From: Streptomyces ardesiacus
GTDB taxonomy: Bacteria > Actinomycetota > Actinomycetes > Streptomycetales > Streptomycetaceae
Length of the DNA stretch: 64,000 bases
NCBI RefSeq assembly: GCF_003112575.1
Contig: NZ_BEWC01000001.1
Location: forward strand, 1,504,289 to 1,568,288
Direction of reading: 5' to 3'
Part shown: positions 8,413 through 17,114 of the stretch, piece by piece
Numbering within the stretch: position 1 is the stretch's first letter
Layout: each line of letters begins with the position of its first letter
Notes under the pieces: generated by a model
The model's input: the letters and a program-made list of their open reading frames with translations, nothing else
What the model was told of the DNA's origin: nothing
Database searches by the model: none
Made by a program: the position numbers and the translations under genes

Positions 8413-9084
8413 TCAGCGGCCGGGTACCGGGGTGCGGGTGGCCGGCGACCGGAGTTGTTCGATCACGTCGTCCAGGTGCGCCGCGGCTGCCCGCGCCGCC
8501 GCGTCGGGGTCGCCGCCGGCGACCGCGTCGATGATCGCCAGGTGCTGCGGCAGGGACTGGGCGGGACGTCCGGGCCGCAGGGCCAGCCGGAACTGGAAGC
8601 GGACCATCGGCCCGTTCAACCGCTCGAGCTGGCGGCGGGCGACTTCCTGTCCGCTGGCCTCGACGACCAGTTCGTGGAGGCGCTGGTTGAGGGCGGAGTA
8701 CGTGTCCCAGGCGCCGTCCGCGACGGCCTGACGCATGCCGGCGCCGATCCGCAGCAGCTCGGCGCGCTGCTCCTCGTTCGCCCGGGTGGCCGCCTTGCGC
8801 GCGCACAGCTGCTCGAGCGCCGACCGGCACTCGGTGATCTGCACGGCCTCCTCGACGGACACCGCGCGGATCCGGGCGCCGCGGCGGGGGACGATCTCGA
8901 CGATGTCCTCGGCCGCGAGGTCCTGCAGCGCCTCGCGGACGGCGCCGCGTGTGGTGCCGTGAGACTCCGCGAGGTCGAGTTCGACGAGCCGCTGTCCGGG
9001 CACCAGGTCCCCGGAGCGCAGAGCCTGCCTGATGGCGTTCGCCACATACGCGCGGCCGGCGGCGCCCGTAAGCTTGTCCGTCAC
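8413..9084 (-). CDS. GntR-family (FadR subfamily) regulator of the aromatic operon
   Basis: A 223-residue protein from GTG 9084, preceded by a GAGG-type site. Residues about 10-75 form the winged helix (TTRGAVREALQDLAAEDIVE). Residues 85-215 form the all-helical FCD effector domain, with the metal/ligand histidines in LNQRLHELVVEAS and QHLAIIDAVAGGDPDAAAR. FadR-type GntR proteins sense organic acids and usually repress adjacent catabolic genes. It is divergent from the tautomerase-led operon, and an overlapping palindrome at 9206-9231 sits between them. The likely inducer is a pathway acid such as PDC or oxalomesaconate (inference). Confidence 0.85.
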   Translation of the reverse strand: MTDKLTGAAGRAYVANAIRQALRSGDLVPGQRLVELDLAESHGTTRGAVREALQDLAAEDIVEIVPRRGARIRAVSVEEAVQITECRSALEQLCARKAATRANEEQRAELLRIGAGMRQAVADGAWDTYSALNQRLHELVVEASGQEVARRQLERLNGPMVRFQFRLALRPGRPAQSLPQHLAIIDAVAGGDPDAAARAAAAHLDDVIEQLRSPATRTPVPGR

Positions 9085-9205
9085 TCGTCGACCTCTTCCT
9101 CGTCTTCCGTCGTCCGTTCCCGGCGGCTCTCGCTGGAAGAACCCTAGTGCGTGGCACGGGGGCGGCAGCACCCGGGATCCCGTCAGGTGAGCATTTTCGT
9201 CGAAC

Positions 9206-9231
9206 ATCTTGTCAACAATCTTGTTGATGAT
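9206..9231. promoter_or_regulatory. GntR operator palindrome
   Basis: CAACAA-TC-TTGTTG (9213-9226) is a perfect inverted repeat that overlaps an upstream TTGTCAACAA. It is A/T-rich against the background and lies between the GntR gene and its divergent operon, as expected for a FadR-type operator. Confidence 0.65.
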
Positions 9232-9373
9232 TTAGCTTCGGTGCACACCGGCCCCCAGCCGTTCATCCACCCGCCCGCCGCTCACCCACCCGCGCGCCCG
9301 CCGGCCGCTCGCCCACCTGTCGGCCGCTCACCCGCCCTCCGCTCACCCACACCGATCCACCGAAGGAGCGACC

Positions 9374-10561
9374 ATGCCCGCCGTCGCAGCCGCCCGGGCC
9401 CCCGAGGTCACCCTCCGCGGCTCCCAGACCGCGATCCCGTGCCTGTTCATGCGAGGCGGCACCTCACGCGGGCCCTTCTTCGACGCGCGGCTGCTGCCCG
9501 CCGACCCCGACCGCCGCGACGCCGTCCTACTGGCGGCGCTGGGCTCGCCCGATCCGCGGCAGATCGACGGCATCGGCGGAGCACACCCCCTGACCAGCAA
9601 GATCGGCATGGTGCGCCCGAGCACCCAGGCCGGGATCGACCTGGAGTGGACCTTCGCACAGGTACAGCCCGACGGTGACACCGTCGACACGTCGGCCAAC
9701 TGCGGCAACATGCTCGCCGCCGTGCTGCCCTTCGCCGTGGAGACCGGCATGGTCGTACCCGCCGGGGACCGTACGACGGCACGGGTGCTGACCCGCAACA
9801 CCGGCATGGTCGCCGAGATCACCGTCGCCACACCGGCCGACCCCTCCGGAATCCCGCACATCACCTACGAAGGCGCCGCCCGCATCGACGGCGTCCCCGG
9901 TACCGCCGCCCCGGTCGAGATCGCCTTCCTGGACACCGCCGGTTCCGTCACGGGCGCCCTGCTGCCCACCGGACGCGCCCGCGACACCGTGGAGGCGCCC
10001 GGGCTGGGCCCCGTGGACGTCACCCTGATCGACAACGGCCAGCCCCTGGTGATCGTCGAGGCCGCCCGCCTGGGCGCCACCGGCTACGAGTCCCCGGACG
10101 GCATCGACGCCGACCAAGCGCTCAAGGCCCGCGTGGAGGCGCTGCGCCTGGTGTGCGGGAAAGCCATGGGCCTCGGAGACGTCAGCGAGCGCAACTACCC
10201 GAAGATGACCCTGGTCGCCCCGCCCCGCGACGGCGGCACCCTCAGCACCCGCAGCCTCATCCCCCGGGTCTGCCACCGGTCCATCGGCGTGCTGGCCGCC
10301 GTCACCGCCGCCACCGCCTGCGTCATCGAGGGCACGGTCGCCCGGGACGTGGCGGCCGGGGTGCCCGGCGCGGAGCCCACCGTCTCCGTCGAGCACCCGT
10401 CCGGCGAGTTCAGCGTCACGCTGGGCCTCGACCCCGCCGACCCGCAGCGGGTGACACGCTCGGCGCTGCTGCGCACCGCCCGGCTGCTCATGGCCGGCGA
10501 CCTGCTCGTCCCCCGATCCGTCTGGGACCCCACTCCCACCCGTCAGGAGAAGCACGCGTGA
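9374..10561 (+). CDS. galD: 4-Oxalomesaconate tautomerase (PrpF family)
   Basis: A 395-residue PrpF-fold protein that converts keto/enol 4-oxalomesaconate. Start-proximal FMRGGTSRGPFF (25-36), GIGGAHPLTSKIG (67-79) with Lys76, and SANCGN (107-112) with Cys110 correspond to the active-site segments of PrpF/GalD proteins. AAGGAG precedes the ATG. Its stop overlaps the start of the hydratase gene by four bases (GTGA), so the two are translationally coupled. Methylaconitate isomerase PrpF is the main alternative. The neighbouring hydratase, aldolase and PDC lactonase make the oxalomesaconate assignment much more likely. Confidence 0.85.
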   Translation: MPAVAAARAPEVTLRGSQTAIPCLFMRGGTSRGPFFDARLLPADPDRRDAVLLAALGSPDPRQIDGIGGAHPLTSKIGMVRPSTQAGIDLEWTFAQVQPDGDTVDTSANCGNMLAAVLPFAVETGMVVPAGDRTTARVLTRNTGMVAEITVATPADPSGIPHITYEGAARIDGVPGTAAPVEIAFLDTAGSVTGALLPTGRARDTVEAPGLGPVDVTLIDNGQPLVIVEAARLGATGYESPDGIDADQALKARVEALRLVCGKAMGLGDVSERNYPKMTLVAPPRDGGTLSTRSLIPRVCHRSIGVLAAVTAATACVIEGTVARDVAAGVPGAEPTVSVEHPSGEFSVTLGLDPADPQRVTRSALLRTARLLMAGDLLVPRSVWDPTPTRQEKHA

Positions 10562-11583
10562 TCATCGACATCCACGGTCACTACACCACGGCCCCCGCCC
10601 CCCTCGGGCAGTGGCGCGACGCGCAGACGGCCGCGCTCACCGACCCGCTGCGGGCGCCGGACCCGGCGGGGCCGGTGATCGGCGACGACGAGATCCGTGA
10701 GTCGATCGAGAGCAACCAGCTGCGCCTGATGGACGAGCGCGGCATCGACGTGACCGTCTTCTCCCCCCGCGCCTCGTTCATGGCCCACCACATCGGCGAC
10801 TTCACCACCTCCGCCGCCTGGGCACGGATCTGCAACGACCTGTGCCACCGCGTGTCCGAGCTGTACCCGGACCGCTTCGTCCCCGGTGCGATGCTGCCGC
10901 AGTCCCCCGGCACGGACCCGGCCACCGTGATACCGGAGATCGAACGGGCGGTGCTGGAGCTCGGCGCGGTCACCGTCAACCTCAACCCGGACCCGAGCGG
11001 AGGCCACTGGACCGCTCCCGCGCTGACCGACCGCTCCTGGTACCCCGTGTGGGAGAAACTCGTCGAGCTGGACGTGCCGGCCATGGTGCACGTCTCCACC
11101 AGCTGCAACCCCGCCTTCCACACCACCGGGGCCCACTACCTCAACGCCGACACCACAGCGTTCATGCAGCTGCTGGCCGGCGACCTGTTCGCCGACTTCC
11201 CGAACCTGCGGCTGGTGATCCCGCACGGCGGCGGCGCGGTCCCGTACCACTGGGGCCGGTTCCGGGGCCTGGCACAGGCGCTCGGCCGCCCCGAGCCGGA
11301 GGAGTCGCTGCTGCACAACGTCTTCTTCGACACCTGCGTGTACCACCAGCCCGGCATCGACCTGCTGCTGGAGGTGATGCCCGTGAAGAACGTCCTGTTC
11401 GCCTCCGAGATGGTGGGCGCCGTGCGCGGCATCGACCCGCGCACCGGCCACCACTTCGACGACACTCGCCGCTACGTCGAGAAGGCGGGCCTCGCCCCCG
11501 AAGACCTCGCGGCGGTGGAGGAGCGCAACGCCCGCCGGATCTATCCCCGCCTCGACGCCCGCCTGACCGCCCAGGGCCGCTGA
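10558..11583 (+). CDS. ligJ: 4-Oxalomesaconate hydratase (amidohydrolase family)
   Basis: A 341-residue protein from GTG 10558, overlapping the tautomerase stop. It hydrates 4-oxalomesaconate to 4-carboxy-4-hydroxy-2-oxoadipate. With this start the zinc ligands known for Sphingobium LigJ fall at identical numbers: His6 and His8 (DIHGH), His178 (MVHVS) and Glu284 (FASEMVG). IPHGGGAVPYHWGR (221-234) is also characteristic. This positional match supports both the start and the function. It is a cytoplasmic enzyme and acts just before the aldolase encoded next. Confidence 0.9.
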   Translation: MIIDIHGHYTTAPAPLGQWRDAQTAALTDPLRAPDPAGPVIGDDEIRESIESNQLRLMDERGIDVTVFSPRASFMAHHIGDFTTSAAWARICNDLCHRVSELYPDRFVPGAMLPQSPGTDPATVIPEIERAVLELGAVTVNLNPDPSGGHWTAPALTDRSWYPVWEKLVELDVPAMVHVSTSCNPAFHTTGAHYLNADTTAFMQLLAGDLFADFPNLRLVIPHGGGAVPYHWGRFRGLAQALGRPEPEESLLHNVFFDTCVYHQPGIDLLLEVMPVKNVLFASEMVGAVRGIDPRTGHHFDDTRRYVEKAGLAPEDLAAVEERNARRIYPRLDARLTAQGR

Positions 11584-11645
11584 CCCACCCGCCCCCTCCG
11601 CCCCCCCCCGGCAGGACCGGAAGCCCCCAAGCAAGGAGCCGCACC

Positions 11646-12329
11646 ATGCACCACCTCGGAGTCGTCCACCGGACCATCGACCGTGCCGACCCGGCCGCCG
11701 TCGAGGCCCTGTCACGGTTCGGGGTCGCCACCGTGCACGAGGCGATGGGCCGCCTCGGCCTGATGCGCCCCTACATACGGCCGGTGTACGAGGGCGCGAC
11801 CCTGTGCGGAACCGCGGTCACCGTGCTGCTCCAGCCCGGCGACAACTGGATGCTCCACGTCGCCGCCGAGCAGGTCCGCGACGGCGACGTGGTGGTCGCC
11901 GGCTGCACCACGCAGAGCGAGGACGGCTTCTTCGGTGAACTGCTCGCCACCTCGCTGCGAGCCCGGGGCGCCCGGGGCCTGGTGATCGACGGCGGCTGCC
12001 GCGACGTGGACGACCTGCGCAGGATGGACTTCCCCGTCTTCTCCCGGGCCGTCAGCGCCAAGGGCACCGTCAAAGCCACCCTCGGCTCGGTCAACGTGCC
12101 CGTCGTCGTCGCCAACGCCCTGGTCAACCCAGGCGACGTGATCGTCGCCGACGCCGACGGAGTGGTGATCGTGCCGGCCGCCCGGGCCGCCGAGGTCGCC
12201 GAGGCGTCCGCGCGTCGCGAGGCGGCCGAAGAGGGCAAGCGCGAGCGGTTCCGCGCCGGCGAGCTGGGACTCGACCTGTACGCCATGCGCGGCCCCCTGT
12301 CCGAACTCGGCCTCACCTACGTCGACTGA
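11646..12329 (+). CDS. ligK: 4-Carboxy-4-hydroxy-2-oxoadipate aldolase (RraA-like)
   Basis: A 227-residue class II aldolase that splits CHA into pyruvate and oxaloacetate and usually also decarboxylates oxaloacetate. The RraA fold is shown by GELLATSLRARGARG (97-111) and VIDGGCRDVDDL (113-124), where Arg119 and Asp120 bind the substrate carboxylate and metal. AAGGAG precedes the ATG. It lies in the same operon as the tautomerase, hydratase and lactonase. RNase E regulator RraA has the same fold but lacks this context. Confidence 0.88.
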   Translation: MHHLGVVHRTIDRADPAAVEALSRFGVATVHEAMGRLGLMRPYIRPVYEGATLCGTAVTVLLQPGDNWMLHVAAEQVRDGDVVVAGCTTQSEDGFFGELLATSLRARGARGLVIDGGCRDVDDLRRMDFPVFSRAVSAKGTVKATLGSVNVPVVVANALVNPGDVIVADADGVVIVPAARAAEVAEASARREAAEEGKRERFRAGELGLDLYAMRGPLSELGLTYVD

Positions 12330-12346
12330 GATCGAGGAGCACCTCC

Positions 12347-13270
12347 ATGACCGACCGGAACCCCACGATCACCCCCGGCTGGCTCGACTGGCACCGCAGC
12401 CCGGCCACACCCACTTTCGTCCTGCCGCCGGGAACGGTCGACGCCCACTGCCACGTCTTCGGCCCCGCCGCCGAGTTCCCCTTCGCCCCCGAGCGGAAGT
12501 ACACACCCGTCGACGCCTCCCGGCACGACCTGTTCGCCCTGCGCGACCACCTGGGCGTCAGCCGCAACGTCATCGTGCAGGCCACCTGCCACGGCGCGGA
12601 CAACAGCGCCCTGGTCGACGCCCTGCGCGCGGCCGGCTCGCGCGCCCGGGGCGTGGCGACGGTCCGCCCCGACGTCACCGACGCCGAACTGCGGCGGCTG
12701 CACGAGGCCGGGGTACGCGCAGTGCGCTTCAACTTCGTCCGGCGCCTGGTGGACGCGGCCCCGCGCCAGGCCCTGGAGACGGTGGCCCGCCGGATCGCGC
12801 CGCTGGGCTGGCACGTCGTCCTCTACTTCGAGGCGGCGGACCTGCCCGACCTGGAACCGTTCTTCGCCTCCCTGCCGGTACCGCTGGTCATCGACCACAT
12901 GGGCCGCCCGGACGTCACCCGCGGCGCGGGCGGACCCGAATTCGCGCGCTTCCTGCGGTTCGTGGAGGCGAACGACGTGTGGGTGAAGGTGTCCTGCCCC
13001 GAGCGGCTGACCGTCTCGGGACCGCCCGCGCTCGACGGGGAGCGGCACGCCTACCGGGACGTGGTGCCGTTCGCACGAAAGGTCGTCGAGGAGTTCACCG
13101 ACCGGACACTGTGGGGGACCGACTGGCCGCATCCGAACCTGAAGGACCACATGCCCGACGACGGCCTGCTCGTCGACCACATCCCGCACCTCGCGACCAC
13201 CGCCGAGCGGCAGCAGGCCCTGCTGGTCGACAACCCCCTGCGTCTGTACTGGCCCGAAGAGACCCGCTGA
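12347..13270 (+). CDS. ligI: 2-Pyrone-4,6-dicarboxylate lactonase (amidohydrolase)
   Basis: A 307-residue LigI-type enzyme that opens 2-pyrone-4,6-dicarboxylate (PDC) to 4-oxalomesaconate without needing a metal. The family signatures are present: VDAHCHVFGP (31-40, His34 and His36), the substrate loop AEFPFAPERKYTPVDAS, IDHMGRPD (182-189) and the catalytic Asp259 in GTDWPHPN. It begins 17 bases after the aldolase gene with GGAG upstream. It feeds the tautomerase/hydratase/aldolase products to pyruvate and oxaloacetate. Confidence 0.9.
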   Translation: MTDRNPTITPGWLDWHRSPATPTFVLPPGTVDAHCHVFGPAAEFPFAPERKYTPVDASRHDLFALRDHLGVSRNVIVQATCHGADNSALVDALRAAGSRARGVATVRPDVTDAELRRLHEAGVRAVRFNFVRRLVDAAPRQALETVARRIAPLGWHVVLYFEAADLPDLEPFFASLPVPLVIDHMGRPDVTRGAGGPEFARFLRFVEANDVWVKVSCPERLTVSGPPALDGERHAYRDVVPFARKVVEEFTDRTLWGTDWPHPNLKDHMPDDGLLVDHIPHLATTAERQQALLVDNPLRLYWPEETR

Positions 13271-13318
13271 CGTCCCCCCGGCCCGGCGAGACGGGTCCTG
13301 CCTTCCCTGGAGCGTGCA

Positions 13319-14701
13319 GTGCAGCACATCCGCACCACCAACGCGGCGAACCGGCTCGACCGGCTGCCGATCACGAAGTTCCATCAGCGGACCATCCTCG
13401 CGGTGGCCTTCGCGTACTTCTTCGAGTTCGCGGACATCAACACCTTCGCCATCACGGCACCGGTGGTGCGCGAACAGTGGGGCGCCGACGTCGACCACGT
13501 CGCCTACGTCACCTCCCTGTCCTTCGTGGGCATGTTCATCGGCGCCGTCGTGGCCGGCGGACTGGCCGACCGGCTGGGCCGCAAACGCACCCTGACCCTG
13601 ACCACCCTCTGGTTCACGGTGTGGTCGTTCGCCTGCGTGTTCGCCTGGAACATCTGGTCCCTCGGACTGTTCCGCGTGCTGACGTCGGCAGGCCTGTCCG
13701 CGATGACCGTCGTCGCCGTCGTCTACATCAGCGAGCTGTTCCCCAGCGCCAAACGCGGCAAATACCAGGCGTACGCCATCGTCATCGGCATCTGCGGCAC
13801 GCCCGTCACCAACCTCATCGCCTCCGCCGTGGTGCCGATGTCCGACTGGTCCTGGCGGCTGGTCTACCTGTGGGGCTCGCTGGGCGCGCTGTTCCTCTTC
13901 CTCGTGCGTCGGCTCGAGGAGTCCCCGCTGTGGCTGGAGGCCCGCGGCCGGCACGAGGAGGCAGAAGCGACACTGGCCCGGATCGAGGCCCACGCGGTGA
14001 CCGAGCGCGGCCCGCTGCCCGAGCCGCAGCAGCCCACACCCAAGGGCCCCGCGGCCAAGCCGGGCCTGGGCATGCTGAAGGACAAGAAGTTCCTCTACCC
14101 CACGATCCTGCTGTCGGTCCTGTGGATCACCCAGACCATCGGCTTCTTCGGCTACTCCAGCTGGGCGCCGACCCTGCTGGCCGCCGAGGGCGTCAGCGTG
14201 GAGAACTCGATCTTCTACATCGCGCTGACGACGGTGGGCGCACCGCTCGGCTCGTTCCTCGCGGCGCTGGTCACCGACCGCTTCGAGCGCAAGTGGTGCC
14301 TGGTGGTGTTCGGACTGGTCATCGCCGCGTCCGGACTGCTCTACGGGCTCACGTTCACCCCGGTGCTCATCGTCGTCTTCGGCTTCCTGGTCAACCTCTT
14401 CGAACGGGGCTACACCGCCCTGGCGTACGCCTACGCCCCCGAGCTGTACAGCACCGAGGGCCGCTCGCTGGGCACCAGCATCGCCTACGGCCTGGGGCGG
14501 TTGTCGAACGCGGCGGGCCCGCTGATGATCGCCGGTGTGTACAACGGCGTCGGCTACCAGGCGGTCTTCATGGTCATCGCGGGCACCTGGACGCTCGGCG
14601 CACTGGTCCTGGCAATCTTCGGACCGGCGACCCGGCGGCGGCGCCTGGCAGAGGAGGCGGCCGCCCAGCCCCGGCCGCGTTCCGTCACCGCCACCCCCTA
14701 A
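13319..14701 (+). CDS. MFS transporter, aromatic acid:H+ symporter type
   Basis: A 460-residue, 12-helix major facilitator. GGLADRLGRKR (about 81-91) is the MFS loop 2-3 signature, and the acid-rich first helix (AYFFEFADINTFAI) resembles acid symporters. A cytoplasmic loop follows helix 6 (SPLWLEARGRHEEAEA), as in sugar/acid porters. GTG 13319 has GGAG upstream. It is the last gene of the PDC operon and probably imports the operon's dicarboxylate substrate. Because no dioxygenase is encoded here, PDC itself is a candidate cargo (inference). Confidence 0.82.
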   Translation: MQHIRTTNAANRLDRLPITKFHQRTILAVAFAYFFEFADINTFAITAPVVREQWGADVDHVAYVTSLSFVGMFIGAVVAGGLADRLGRKRTLTLTTLWFTVWSFACVFAWNIWSLGLFRVLTSAGLSAMTVVAVVYISELFPSAKRGKYQAYAIVIGICGTPVTNLIASAVVPMSDWSWRLVYLWGSLGALFLFLVRRLEESPLWLEARGRHEEAEATLARIEAHAVTERGPLPEPQQPTPKGPAAKPGLGMLKDKKFLYPTILLSVLWITQTIGFFGYSSWAPTLLAAEGVSVENSIFYIALTTVGAPLGSFLAALVTDRFERKWCLVVFGLVIAASGLLYGLTFTPVLIVVFGFLVNLFERGYTALAYAYAPELYSTEGRSLGTSIAYGLGRLSNAAGPLMIAGVYNGVGYQAVFMVIAGTWTLGALVLAIFGPATRRRRLAEEAAAQPRPRSVTATP

Positions 14702-14728
14702 AGGACGAGGACGACCCCACGCACGACG

Positions 14729-14759
14729 GGCGGGCCGGAAAACATTTCCGACCCGCCCA
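14729..14759 (+). terminator. Terminator of the PDC operon
   Basis: 14-base arms (14729-14742 and 14746-14759, one mismatch) with a 3-base loop, 27 bases after the transporter stop. Confidence 0.8.
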
Positions 14760-15149
14760 TCGCGCGCGGAAGCCCCCGGCCGCCAGAGCCGCCCAGCAGG
14801 CGAATTCGACACAGCCGTACGGCAAGGGCGGCCCCGCCCACCCCGCACAGCACGTGCCGGAACGGAGAACACCCGCCGGAGACGAACCCCGGGGGCCGGC
14901 ACCATCGGTCACGGCCCCGGCAGCGACAAACCGGCCGCGCGGGTCGCCCACACCACCCGCACCCGGGACCAGACCACCACGGCCGTGAGGTCGCCTCCGA
15001 GGAACACGCGGTCGGCCCGGAACACCTTGGCCTGCTGCCGGCCCGCGGCAAAAACGCTCACGCTGACGGACCCCACGACCCGTGACGACCTGGACACCCC
15101 CGCGTTCCGCGCCACGCACATGAAGCCGTCGCGGAGCCGACCGAGACGA
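14760..15149. other. Gap with nothing recognised
   Basis: No supported gene between the PDC operon terminator and the IS5 relic. Frames here are open only through base composition. Confidence 0.5.
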
Positions 15150-15510
15150 AGCGGGAACACCCGGGGGAGGGGGAGGAGAGAGATGACGCCGCAGGCGAGC
15201 TGGAGCAGGCCGACGTGGAGGCCGGCGCGTATCCCGTAACGGATCCAGATCCGTCTGCACGGATGGAGCCCAGGCGAAGGCCCACTCGATCACCCGGCGG
15301 GTCTCTCCCTCCAGGCCGGAACCATGAACAGTGCCCTTCCACACGGTCCTTGACGTGACGCCGCAGGCCCGCAGGAGACGCCAGTACATGTCGTAGCCGC
15401 GGCCGTAGCCGCAGTCCGCGAACAGCCGGCGAGGCCGGCGACATGGCCGTCCGCGTACCCCTCGGACAGGGGGGCAGCACCGCATCCAGCACAGGCAGCG
15501 CACTCATCCG
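15150..15510 (-). pseudogene. IS5-family transposase relic
   Basis: The minus strand reads LFADCGYGRGYDMYWRLLRA, GTVHGSGLEGETRRVIEWAF and AWAPS. This matches the C-terminal catalytic region of IS5 transposases, whose usual form is GYD-YRRLL, RRGVAHGSGLG and RWVVERTFAWL. After a frameshift near 15255 it continues IRYGIRAGLHVGLLQLACGV. The N-terminal half and element ends are missing. Confidence 0.75.
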
Positions 15511-15617
15511 TCGACAACCGGCCTGAACCGGCCTGGACACCGCCGACGCCCCGGCGGGCGAGGAGGAAGCAACGGGGCAACGCGTTCCCACACGCCACCT
15601 CGTCCCGAAAGGATCAG

Positions 15618-16310
15618 TCAGGGCTTCGTGGCGTCCACCCAGGGAGCCAGGGCCTTGCGGAACGCCGGCAGACCGGCGGACAGCCACTCGGTCTTCGACT
15701 GAGGCTCCCCGTCAAGGAAGAACTGCTGAGCTGGACATGTATACCGGTCGTCACCCTTCACCTTCGTACTGCCGATCTTGCGGCCCGTCCTGGCCTCGTA
15801 CAGCGTGACGGTGTACTGACCCTGCCGGACATAGCGGACGTAGTGGTCGGCCTGGTGCATGAAACGGCAGGTCGCCACCAGTTTGCCCTTGTGCTCGTTG
15901 GCGACGCAGGCGATGAGCTGGACCGTCGCTGGATCGGGGTGGTACGTGTCGACCGGCGGGGCCGACGCCGTCTCGCCCGGCGACGGGAGCGGCGCCTGCG
16001 TGGCCGGAACACCCGACGGGTCGCTGGTGCCGAGCTGCACGGGATGCGGCCCCTTGCCCCGGTAGGCCGGCTGGCCCGTGAGCAGCGTCTCGGGGCCATG
16101 CGGGTAGCAGTACCCCCCGAGTTCGTTGGAGGTCGTCGCGGTGGGGTGAGGGTCGGCCGAGGCTGCGGTGGCCAGGTTCGTCGGGGACGGAGCGGCCCTT
16201 TCCCCGTCGTCACCGCCGCCCCCGCTGCACGCCGACGCCAGCAGCACGACACCGCCGACCACAACCGACACGATGCCCCGAGCCCTTGTCACTGCTTCCC
16301 CCCCCTGCAT
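15618..16310 (-). CDS. Putative secreted lipoprotein
   Basis: A 230-residue protein from ATG, or 224 from GTG 16292, which has a better GGGGAAG site. It starts with a basic n-region, a hydrophobic stretch and the lipobox LLASAC, so it should be lipid-anchored outside the membrane. A Ser/Thr/Pro-rich linker with SPTNLATAASADPHPTATT follows. The C-terminal 120 residues contain four cysteines (CYPHGPE, LIACVANE, CRFMHQ, YTCPAQQ) and read like a small beta-rich extracellular domain. I do not recognise the family. It stands alone on its strand. Confidence 0.7.
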   Translation of the reverse strand: MQGGEAVTRARGIVSVVVGGVVLLASACSGGGGDDGERAAPSPTNLATAASADPHPTATTSNELGGYCYPHGPETLLTGQPAYRGKGPHPVQLGTSDPSGVPATQAPLPSPGETASAPPVDTYHPDPATVQLIACVANEHKGKLVATCRFMHQADHYVRYVRQGQYTVTLYEARTGRKIGSTKVKGDDRYTCPAQQFFLDGEPQSKTEWLSAGLPAFRKALAPWVDATKP

Positions 16311-16639
16311 CCCCGTAAGCGCCCGCCCGGCGCGTCACCAGTGCCCAATCCTTTCGGATCCGCGCCTCACGATCAACGGCACGTCCAACTCTTCGCCATG
16401 AACGGCACGGTTGAACCCAGACCGGGCCAGCACATCCTCGCTGCGGTGCGGCAGGCTGACGGCCCGGCCGCGGTCCGGCGGATCGTCGAGGTCCTGGGCC
16501 TGGCCAGGGGCGCAGCCGAAAGGGCAGGAGTGGCACGGATGCCGAGAGCGAGTTGCTATGGCCAGTTTGAGGCTGGCTGCTCCCGCCTTAGCGGCATCGC
16601 TGTCCGTTACGGGCCCGCTCCAGGGCCGACCTCTTGCCC

Positions 16640-17030
16640 ATCCACGAGCCTGCGAGCTCTGCGGCCTCCTGGTGACGAGCCTGCACACCGGCAGCCGCCT
16701 TGCCCTCGCGATTACCCCCCTCGCCACTGCCCACCACCACTACCGCGACCGCCACGGCGCCAGCCGCAAGAAGCCCGACCCGGTCGACGCCTTGGTCCTG
16801 GCGAACAACCCGCGCACCCAACTTTGACCCCGACTCCGGCCAAGGCTGCGAAACCCACTCCCGCCCAGTTGCGGACCCCCGGCAGCCACAGCCGCCCTTC
16901 CCCAGCACGCCGACAGCGAGATCCTCCTCAGATTCCCGGACCTGGAGCCGTTGCTCGGCGCCCGCGTGCCCGCCGAGCCGGGCGATGACCGCAGGGACCG
17001 TCCCGATGCCCCATCGTGACGCGCGGGTGT
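16640..17030 (+). pseudogene. IS110-family transposase relic
   Basis: Plus-strand pieces match IS110 transposases in broken frames. GASRKKPDPVDALVLANNPR (about 16758-16818) corresponds to the DEDD-domain motif K-DP-DA-VLAN-LRT. HADSEILLRFPDLEPLLGAR (about 16905-16965) corresponds to the region before the C-terminal serine domain. Large internal deletions and at least one frameshift make it inactive. Confidence 0.65.
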
Positions 17031-17114
17031 ACAACCCCGTGCGGACGCCGGCCGTCTGTAGGACGCCGGAGGGAACAGCCTTCGGCGCCATCGCGTACGG
17101 AGAGTGGGGATCAG

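Noticed and set aside
12317..14905. 862-codon minus-strand open frame
   Set aside because: It is the shadow of the PDC lactonase and MFS genes; its composition is Gly/Arg-rich with no family motif.
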